Below are positions 1-5,558 of a stretch of DNA of 5,558 nt, one piece after another. Below the pieces are notes generated by a model, which saw nothing but the letters and a program-made list of their open reading frames with translations, did not search any database and was not told the origin of the DNA. The translations under genes were made by a program, and so were the position numbers. Numbering within the stretch: position 1 is the first letter of the stretch; the number at the start of each line of letters is the position of its first letter. Origin of the DNA: Cyclobacteriaceae bacterium (GTDB lineage: Bacteria; Bacteroidota; Bacteroidia; Cytophagales; Cyclobacteriaceae); the NCBI GenBank assembly GCA_025455445.1, contig JALOMN010000136.1:1-5558 (forward strand), given 5' to 3'.

Positions 1-260
1 TGTGTAGGGTTTAAAATCAGGCAAATAGAAGAGTCAGTTTGATTGAGCACATCAAGCCATTGGTCTGCGTTACCTTCTTTATAGAGATGGTAAGCAAAAG
101 GCAAAAATTCTAAAATCGTAGCTTCGATATCCGGCTTAAAACAACACTTACCACAACCAAATTTACAATGCAGGTTAGTGGCTGATTGAAATGAAGCAAT
201 CGCTTCATCCAGCCTGGTAAATACTTCCTCCACGGCACGAACCTTTTCCTCTAAATGCAT
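1..260 (-). CDS. YkgJ-family cysteine-cluster protein (partial, C-terminus beyond window)
   Basis: The first 86 codons of a gene that runs off the left edge, translated by hand from the ATG at 260-258. Residues 32-40 read CKFGCGKCC, the Cys-x3-Cys-x2-Cys-Cys cluster typical of the YkgJ/UPF0153 family (Pfam CxxCxxCC, PF03692). A further Cys at residue 80 lies where the family usually has another ligand. The stretch KPDIEATILEFLPFAYHLY after the cluster also fits family members. The family is thought to bind a metal or an iron-sulfur cluster, but its cellular role is not firmly known. No signal peptide or membrane segment is visible, so a cytosolic location is inferred. The gene starts 30 bp after the symporter stop, on the same strand and in the same reading frame (TAG at 293-291, then ten sense codons, then ATG), so an operon is likely. 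A weak AGAAG purine run precedes the start. The family call is fairly secure; function is not. Confidence 0.85.
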   Translation of the reverse strand, partial: MHLEEKVRAVEEVFTRLDEAIASFQSATNLHCKFGCGKCCFKPDIEATILEFLPFAYHLYKEGNADQWLDVLNQTDSSICLILNPT

Positions 261-290
261 GTGTGCTTCTTCTGAAATACAATCAGCAGC

Positions 291-1976
291 CTACCAGAAA
301 ATTGCATAAAGGAATGCACACACTATCATAATAATGATTGCACCAATATTAAAGGTTGGCTCAGTTTTAAAGAACCCTGGTGAAATTAAAATCGCTTTTG
401 AATCTGCTGTCCCTTTACCTTCAAGATGACTGATTACTAAAATAATCAACATTGAAAATAAGGCAGTGAACATCATTTGATTCATAAATGGAATATTCAC
501 AAAGAATGCGGCATCAGACCAACCGTTGGGTGCAACTTTGAAATACATCGCAATGGGTATTGACATAATAACACCCCAGATAGCGGCATTATTGGTAGCG
601 CGTTTCCAGAATAAACCCATAATGAATACAGCAAGTATTCCAGGGCTAACCACACCTGTATATTCCTGAATGAATTGAAATGCCTGACCTAAGTTGCCTA
701 ACATAGGTGCAATAAGCATTGCGATAACCAACGCTACCGCACCACTCAATCGTCCTACCGTTACAGTTTGTTTATCGGTTGCATTCTTATTGATATAGGG
801 TCTGAAAATATCCATCGTAAAAATGGTGGAAGTTGAATTTAACATGGAAGCAAGCGAAGAAACAATCGCTGCTGCCAGTGCAGCCATTACAAGACCTTTC
901 AACCCTACAGGAATAAATGTGCGCACTAACCAGGGGAATGCATTATCATTTACTACTGAACCCGTTTTACTAACAAAACTAGGATCTAATGTGGCAGAGG
1001 TAAGTGTGCCTGAAGCATCCGCATTCATCACATATGCGATTATACCAGGAATGACCACAATTAACGGGATTATCATTTTCAGTGCCGCGGCAAACACAAT
1101 GCCTTTCTGCGATTCCTGCAAGCTCTTGGCAGCCAATGTTCTTTGAATGATATATTGGTTGAAACCCCAGTAGTACACATTTGCTACCCACATACCCCCT
1201 ACCAATACGGCAAGTCCGGGCAAATCCCACCAGGCATCTCTTCCATCCGGAGTAATAATTTCACCCTTTTCCAAAATCATTGAAAACTTTCCGGGAACTG
1301 TTTTGTACACGTGGATAAATCCATCAATGATACCTCCGGTCGGAGACACCTGTTCTAACGCGATGAAGGTAGTTAGCAGACCGCCACCTACCAGTAAAAC
1401 AACTTGCACTACATCCGTCCAGGCTACTGCTGATAATCCACCATATAAAGAATAGGCAGCCGCAAATAATCCAAGACCCAGAATGCTGTACGTCATAAGA
1501 CTTCCGTCACCCGTGCCAATCACAGTATCCATGGCACGTGCCCCTAAGTAAAGCACCGTGGTAAGATTTACAAATACAAATAAGGCTATCCAGAAAATAG
1601 CCAGGATGGTTTTAAGATTTTTACTAAAGCGTTTCTCTACAAATTCCGGAATGGTATAAATTCCTTTGTTGATGAATATCGGCAGAAAATATTTACCTAC
1701 TAACAGCAATGTAATCGCGGCCATCCATTCATAACTGGCGATTGCCAATCCAATGGCAAAGCCAGAGCCCGACATTCCAATAAACTGCTCTGCCGAGATA
1801 TTGGCAGCGATTAGTGATGCACCTATCGCCCACCAGGGTAGTGATTTGCTGGCAAGAAAGTAGTCTTCCGCATTTTTTTGTTTACCGTCTTTCTCTCGTG
1901 AAACCCAAAGGCCGATACCCAAAATCAATGCGCAGTAAGCACCGAACACAACGTAATCTAAAACAGATAAACCCAT
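291..1976 (-). CDS. sglT: Sodium/sugar (galactose/glucose-type) symporter, vSGLT-like SSS family
   Basis: A complete 561-residue inner-membrane transporter of the sodium:solute symporter family (PF00474), very similar by recall to Vibrio parahaemolyticus vSGLT. It should use the sodium gradient to import a hexose. The binding-site residues known from the vSGLT structure are all recognisable. Sugar-site equivalents are N59, Q64, E83, N266, K300 and Q437, with the inner-gate Tyr at Y269. Sodium-site equivalents are A57, I60, A370, S373 and S374. Long blocks match the family, such as IAANISAEQFIGMSGSG (56-72), YYWGFNQYIIQRTLAAK (268-284) and the region 365-389. The protein is slightly longer than vSGLT, mainly in loops around 236-252 and 318-346. 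The hydrophobic pattern fits the 14-helix LeuT-like fold, with a final helix ending AIFW. The ATG at 1976-1974 gives the usual short N-terminal helix; no Shine-Dalgarno is seen, only A/T-rich sequence upstream. It probably leads an operon with the downstream YkgJ-like gene. Exact sugar specificity cannot be read from the sequence. Confidence 0.95.
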   Translation of the reverse strand: MGLSVLDYVVFGAYCALILGIGLWVSREKDGKQKNAEDYFLASKSLPWWAIGASLIAANISAEQFIGMSGSGFAIGLAIASYEWMAAITLLLVGKYFLPIFINKGIYTIPEFVEKRFSKNLKTILAIFWIALFVFVNLTTVLYLGARAMDTVIGTGDGSLMTYSILGLGLFAAAYSLYGGLSAVAWTDVVQVVLLVGGGLLTTFIALEQVSPTGGIIDGFIHVYKTVPGKFSMILEKGEIITPDGRDAWWDLPGLAVLVGGMWVANVYYWGFNQYIIQRTLAAKSLQESQKGIVFAAALKMIIPLIVVIPGIIAYVMNADASGTLTSATLDPSFVSKTGSVVNDNAFPWLVRTFIPVGLKGLVMAALAAAIVSSLASMLNSTSTIFTMDIFRPYINKNATDKQTVTVGRLSGAVALVIAMLIAPMLGNLGQAFQFIQEYTGVVSPGILAVFIMGLFWKRATNNAAIWGVIMSIPIAMYFKVAPNGWSDAAFFVNIPFMNQMMFTALFSMLIILVISHLEGKGTADSKAILISPGFFKTEPTFNIGAIIIMIVCAFLYAIFW

Positions 1977-2498
1977 ATGGCTATATTTTTATAAGGTTAA
2001 GGTTCAGACTAATTTTCTACAAAGCATACACTTTGCAAAATATTAACTGAATAAAAGTCAGGTTCTTTTTTGAAAGTAGCAACATATTTCGCTCGCATAC
2101 TCAAAGAATATTTAGAATGTTGAGTCAGGAAATAACAGTATCATTGGAATTTTACAAAGCTTCATCTTCAAGTCCATGCAATACATGGCTCTTGAATCAG
2201 GGTTGCCTTCTTCAACATTGAAGTGAACTTTAAATGAACACCTGAAAGTTTCGGAAGATATATTTCTTTTGCACGCATACACATAATAAGTGCTACATAT
2301 ACTTGTTTATAACCTTCACCATTAAAATAGCAGGAATTTTTATCACTGGTTCTTTTATTATAAATAGCGCCCGATTTCGGACGAAGTAATTCAGCAATGA
2401 ACAACTGAATTTTGCGAAATACTTAAATCAGCTTCTATTCTGACATTTATCTTCTGGTACAGGCTTTGGAATACAGGCACGCTAACCATTGCTTGACC
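1977..2498. other. Divergent intergenic region (522 bp)
   Basis: This A/T-rich region separates the minus-strand symporter from the plus-strand permease and must carry both promoters. I searched it for the Bacteroidota promoter pattern (TTG near -33, TAnnTTTG near -7) and found only imperfect matches on each strand, none with correctly spaced partners. It contains an imperfect inverted repeat at 2013-2040 and a short CCATG-CAATA-CATGG palindrome at 2174-2188. A minus-strand open frame at 2168-2404 has gene-like codon choice but no ATG at its start and no family I recognise. It could be a degraded gene or chance. No tRNA, insertion-sequence end or T-rich intrinsic terminator was seen. Confidence 0.7.
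2013..2040. promoter_or_regulatory. Imperfect inverted repeat upstream of the symporter gene, possible operator
   Basis: Reads TTTTCTACAAAG-N6-CTTTGCAAAA on the plus strand. The core is a perfect CAAAG/CTTTG pair (2020-2024 and 2031-2035) around a six-base spacer, flanked by TTTT and AAAA. It lies about 37-64 bases upstream of the symporter start codon, where a promoter or regulator site would be expected. The short perfect arms could occur by chance in A/T-rich DNA. No regulator gene is present in the window to pair it with, so a role as operator is only a suggestion. Confidence 0.25.
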
Positions 2499-4973
2499 AT
2501 GCTTAAAAACTATCTCCTGATATTCACCCGAAACCTGTTAAGACAAAAATTATTCACAATCATAAATCTTCTGGGCCTGACGGTAAGTATTACGAGTGCG
2601 TTGCTGATTTACCTTTATGTAAGACATGAGTTAAGCTATGATGCATTCCATCCGCAGGTCGAAAGAATTTATCGTGTAAATCAAACATTCATCTGGGGCG
2701 AAAATGACAACACGCAATTTGCTTCCACTGGACCTGGTGTAGGCAATGCCATGCTAGAAGAATTATCGGAAGTGGAGCTTATGACGCGTATTCATACGCC
2801 CGGTGATTACATCATTTCTTATACAAATCCCAAAGGCGAGGTTATCAGTTTTGAGCAAGAGCGTGTGCTGGCCGCGGACACCAACTTCTTCCGCATGTTC
2901 AACTTTCCACTTTTAGCGGGCAACCCGCAAGTCGCATTACGTCAAGCGAATACGCTGGTACTTTCACAATCCACCGCGAAAAAATATTTTGGTGATGAAA
3001 ACCCGGTAGGTAAACTACTCAGACTTGGTTCACATTCAGAGCAACAGACCTTTGAAGTGACTGGTGTTGCCGAAGACACACCCGATAACTCCTACATTGA
3101 ATTTGATGTGCTCATCGCACAAAACAGTTTCCCGGTAATCGAGAGACTGCATTGGAGTTGGGTATGGACACAGCTTGAAACGTTTGTGCGCTTTCGCGAG
3201 AATACCGAGTTGAAAAACACGGAGGCCAGACTGGCTACAATACCACCTAAGTATGCGGAAGAAACACTGAAACGTGTGATGAATATCTCGTATGACGAAT
3301 ACCTCAAATCAGGAAAGAAGTGGGAATTGTTTCTGCAGCCCATGCTGGAAATCCATTTACCTGCCGAAGTTGTCTATAATCGACTGAATGACGCGGGCAA
3401 CAAAAAGATCGTGTATGCGATGTCAGGAATTGCTGTATTCATTTTATTACTCGCTTGCATTAATTTCATGAACCTGTCTACTGCCCAATTCACCCGCAGG
3501 GTAAAGGAAGCAAGCATTCGAAAAATATTGGGTCTGGGCCGGAAAGAACTTGGCTTCAGTTATTTCGCGGAAGCGCTCACCTTCTGTGTAATTGCATTGG
3601 TGTTGTCGCTGGCATTCATACAGATACTGATTCCAGGTTTCAACCTTCTTACAGGCAAAACGATTTCTTTTGGCTTGTTGTCTGACACCGTAATAATTTT
3701 CTCATCTGGGCTTTTGATACTGGCTATGGCTTTATTAGCCAGCAGTTATCCCACATTCTTCCTTACCGGATTTCACCCGATAGAAGGCATCAAAGGCAAA
3801 TTAAAATCAGGTTTTAATGGCCGGGCATTCAGAAACACGCTGGTAGTCGTGCAGTTCAGTGTTGCCATCGTATTACTCGCGAGCACGGCTATTGTATTTC
3901 AACAGTTGAAATATGTATCAGAAAAAGATCTTGGCTTTGAAAAGGAAAATCTGCTGGTGGTAAACAACCTCGAACTGTTAACCAACCCAGAAAGCTTAAC
4001 AGAGGCAGCAAAAAATATCCGCGGAGTAATCAGCACTTCACAATGTACCTCCGTTCCGCCTCGAATATGGGCGGGCGATAAATTCAGTGCCGAGGGAATG
4101 AACAACCAAAGCTTCGCTCTGAACTATACCACCGGAGATGAACATTATATTTCTACACTGGGCATTCAAATGAAAACCGGTCGCACTTTTCATGCAGACA
4201 AACCATCAGATTATGAACGTGTGATTTTGAACGAGACTGCTATTAATCGCATTGGCTGGGCTGCGGATGAATCGGTGCTCGGAAAGAAAATATCGACACC
4301 GGATGGCGAGATTACCTTCGAAGTGATTGGTATTATGAAAGACTTTCATTTTTGGTCGCTCGAAAATCCCATCGAACCCATGGCCATATTTCATAATCAA
4401 TCAAAAAACCTGTTTGGTGTTGGCTCCAAGAAATATCTAGCCCTGCGCATTACGCCCCAGTCGGGTGACGAATGGAATAACACGCTGGCCGACCTGGGCT
4501 CACTTTGGAAAACACATGCCGGTGCACTTCCATTGCAATATGAATTTATGGATGAAGCCTTTGTCAACACGTTCAAGACACAGCAGCAATTTGGAAAAAT
4601 CCTAACCGTGATGGCCATGCTTGCTATCCTGATTGCAGCACTCGGACTTCTAGGAATGATTATTTACAGCCTCGAACAACGAACCAAAGAAATCGGCATC
4701 CGCAAAGTATCAGGGGCCACTGTGTTTGATATCCTCAGGCTGATTTCAAAAAGCTTTTCGTCACTGATCCTGATTGCGTTTGTGATTGCTACACCGCTTA
4801 CGTGGTGGCTGATGAATAATTGGCTGGAGGATTTCGCATATCGCATAACTCCTTCTGCAGGTGTTTTTATTTTCACCGGCTTGATCACATTTGCCATTGC
4901 GATGATCATCACCAGCTTTCACGCGGTGAAAGCTGCCATGACAAACCCGGTGAACGTGCTAAAGGACGAGTAG
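2499..4973 (+). CDS. ABC transporter permease, two MacB-like periplasmic domains and two FtsX domains
   Basis: An 824-residue inner-membrane protein of the MacB/FtsX (type VII ABC) superfamily in the duplicated form common in Bacteroidota. Half one: helix 1 about residues 21-41; the hallmark ELSYDAFH (44-51) followed by RIYRV; a MacB_PCD-type periplasmic domain to about 300; then an FtsX domain with helices near 306-326, 358-378 and 397-417. Half two repeats this: helix about 446-468, periplasmic domain about 470-695, then helices near 701-722, 753-772 and 788-806. Each FtsX domain carries the cytoplasmic coupling motif after its first helix, RRVKEASIRK (333-342) and RTKEIGIRK (728-736). The C-terminus NPVNVLKDE is also typical. 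The family works with a LolD/MacB-type ATPase to move substrates or transmit force across the envelope, but no ATPase lies in the window, so substrate and partner are unknown. The frame opens earlier at a TTG (2466), but the ATG at 2499 gives the standard family N-terminus, MLKNYLLIFTRNLL. No Shine-Dalgarno is visible. It appears monocistronic and converges on the YfhO gene. Confidence 0.93.
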   Translation: MLKNYLLIFTRNLLRQKLFTIINLLGLTVSITSALLIYLYVRHELSYDAFHPQVERIYRVNQTFIWGENDNTQFASTGPGVGNAMLEELSEVELMTRIHTPGDYIISYTNPKGEVISFEQERVLAADTNFFRMFNFPLLAGNPQVALRQANTLVLSQSTAKKYFGDENPVGKLLRLGSHSEQQTFEVTGVAEDTPDNSYIEFDVLIAQNSFPVIERLHWSWVWTQLETFVRFRENTELKNTEARLATIPPKYAEETLKRVMNISYDEYLKSGKKWELFLQPMLEIHLPAEVVYNRLNDAGNKKIVYAMSGIAVFILLLACINFMNLSTAQFTRRVKEASIRKILGLGRKELGFSYFAEALTFCVIALVLSLAFIQILIPGFNLLTGKTISFGLLSDTVIIFSSGLLILAMALLASSYPTFFLTGFHPIEGIKGKLKSGFNGRAFRNTLVVVQFSVAIVLLASTAIVFQQLKYVSEKDLGFEKENLLVVNNLELLTNPESLTEAAKNIRGVISTSQCTSVPPRIWAGDKFSAEGMNNQSFALNYTTGDEHYISTLGIQMKTGRTFHADKPSDYERVILNETAINRIGWAADESVLGKKISTPDGEITFEVIGIMKDFHFWSLENPIEPMAIFHNQSKNLFGVGSKKYLALRITPQSGDEWNNTLADLGSLWKTHAGALPLQYEFMDEAFVNTFKTQQQFGKILTVMAMLAILIAALGLLGMIIYSLEQRTKEIGIRKVSGATVFDILRLISKSFSSLILIAFVIATPLTWWLMNNWLEDFAYRITPSAGVFIFTGLITFAIAMIITSFHAVKAAMTNPVNVLKDE

Positions 4974-4987
4974 TGTTACTCGTTCTT
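4962..4987. terminator. Hairpin spanning both convergent stop codons, possible bidirectional terminator
   Basis: Positions 4962-4972 (AAGGACGAGTA) can pair with 4977-4987 (TACTCGTTCTT), leaving a four-base loop, GTGT. In the plus-strand RNA this gives 11 pairs with one G-U at 4965/4984; in the minus-strand RNA that pair becomes a C-A mismatch. The stem includes the last three sense codons of the permease and of the YfhO gene, and both stop codons lie in the stem-loop. There is no long T tract on either side: TTCTT lies within the 3' arm for the plus strand, and only TTT follows for the minus strand. Intrinsic termination is therefore plausible but not typical. With only two bases between the genes, this is the only obvious place for a shared terminator. 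Confidence 0.5.
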
Positions 4988-5558
4988 AAACGACCAGCCA
5001 AATGCACCTAAAACAATTAGCAACAGAAGCCAACCCGATGCCATCGTCACTTTGTTGCCAATCACATATGGTTTCGGTTCAAATTTAAATTCTATGGTGT
5101 GCTTACCTTCAGGAACTTCCAACGCACGCAAAACATAATCAGCCTGCATGATCGGCACTTCGTTACCATCAATAAAGGCATGCCAACCTTTAGGATAATA
5201 GATTTCAGAAAAGACAACCACACCTTTCACTGTGGATTGAGATTCGTACTTCAGATATGGTGGTGTGTGTTCCAGTAATGAAACTGAAGCGGTACTATCG
5301 ATGGTTACCGGAGAATCAACTTGCCACAGCTTTTCATTAATTACTGCGATCTCTCTTGTATTGACCAAGGTAGTTTGCTTCAACTCTTCAGCAGGTGAAT
5401 TCACCTTCATTATACTTTTTACAAACCAGGCAGCACCATTGGTGGCCGCGTTCGGAATTATATTTTGTGCTTCAGCACCATATACTACATACTTCACATT
5501 CAGCATATTCAGTACATTGTATTTGCCAAAATCAAGCGTTCCTTGCTGCGCATCTTTG
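4976..5558 (-). CDS. YfhO-family membrane protein (partial, N-terminus beyond window)
   Basis: The C-terminal 193 residues of a larger gene whose start lies past the right edge. An internal ATG exists at 5506-5504, but the frame stays open upstream, reading KDAQQGTLDFGKYNVLN directly before MLNVKYVVY. This is the usual YfhO pattern, so the gene is truncated by the window and does not start there. The hallmark VVFSEIYYPKGW (FSEIYYPKGW encoded at 5212-5183) is followed by AFIDG, then YVLRALEVPEGKHTIEFKFEP. These belong to the extracytoplasmic beta-rich part of Bacteroidota YfhO proteins (PF09586). One hydrophobic helix closes the protein (about the last 25 residues, containing GWLLLLIVLGAFGW), followed by SFKNE. 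Full-length members are large polytopic proteins resembling GT-C glycosyltransferases. The Bacillus subtilis homologue takes part in lipoteichoic acid glycosylation, but the role in Bacteroidota, which lack teichoic acids, is not established. The stop is two bases from the stop of the convergent permease gene. Confidence 0.9.
   Translation of the reverse strand, partial: KDAQQGTLDFGKYNVLNMLNVKYVVYGAEAQNIIPNAATNGAAWFVKSIMKVNSPAEELKQTTLVNTREIAVINEKLWQVDSPVTIDSTASVSLLEHTPPYLKYESQSTVKGVVVFSEIYYPKGWHAFIDGNEVPIMQADYVLRALEVPEGKHTIEFKFEPKPYVIGNKVTMASGWLLLLIVLGAFGWSFKNE

Noticed and set aside
823..1146. Plus-strand open frame of 107 codons inside the symporter gene
   Set aside because: It lies antisense to the well-conserved core of the vSGLT-like protein, and its translation resembles no known protein; it is a shadow frame.
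2020..2028. Minus-strand TATGCTTTG as the -7 element of the symporter promoter
   Set aside because: The spacing within the element is one base too long for TAnnTTTG, and no TTG lies about 20 bases upstream; too weak to annotate.
1814..2050. Plus-strand open frame overlapping the symporter 5' end
   Set aside because: Most of it is antisense to the conserved N-terminal helices, and the remainder is A/T-rich promoter sequence; no protein family features.
2174..2188. CCATG-CAATA-CATGG palindrome as an operator or terminator
   Set aside because: Five-base arms with no extension and no T tract; expected by chance in this much sequence.
2407..2414. GAATTTTG as a Bacteroidota -7 promoter element for the permease gene
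   Set aside because: It differs from TAnnTTTG at the first base and has no TTG at the expected -33 spacing.
4976..5506. A complete 176-residue gene starting at the ATG at 5506
   Set aside because: The frame stays open to the window edge, and the upstream codons continue the YfhO family pattern, so the ATG is internal and the gene is truncated by the window.

Overview
The window looks like chromosomal DNA from a member of the Bacteroidota, probably a Cytophagales-type lineage. This is an inference from the gene families: an approximately 820-residue two-module FtsX/MacB-type permease, a YfhO-family membrane protein with the Bacteroidota-style C-terminal signature, and a vSGLT-like sodium/sugar symporter. 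None of the starts has a convincing Shine-Dalgarno sequence, which also fits. No mobile element, tRNA, rRNA, CRISPR array or phage gene was seen.

Layout, left to right. (1) Positions 1-260, minus strand: the first 86 codons of a YkgJ-family cysteine-cluster protein, cut by the left edge. (2) Positions 291-1976, minus strand: a complete sodium/sugar symporter close to Vibrio vSGLT, 30 bp upstream of the ykgJ-like gene and probably co-transcribed with it. (3) Positions 1977-2498: a 522-bp divergent intergenic region. It must hold the promoters of both flanking units, and it contains one doubtful minus-strand reading frame (2168-2404) and a small imperfect inverted repeat close to the symporter start. 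(4) Positions 2499-4973, plus strand: a complete ABC-transporter permease with two MacB-like periplasmic domains and two FtsX domains; its likely start is the ATG at 2499, not the TTG at 2466. (5) Positions 4976-5558, minus strand: the C-terminal 193 residues of a YfhO-family protein, cut by the right edge.

The genes form three transcription units with no obvious common pathway: sugar uptake plus a small metal-cluster protein, an efflux or mechanotransmission-type permease, and a cell-envelope membrane protein. The most distinctive non-coding structure is at 4962-4987. There the permease and YfhO genes converge with only two bases between their stop codons, and an 11-bp hairpin spans both stops. 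It makes the two unrelated proteins end in nearly the same residues (KDE and KNE). I did not find a clear undescribed system; most of the window is well-known families in ordinary arrangement.
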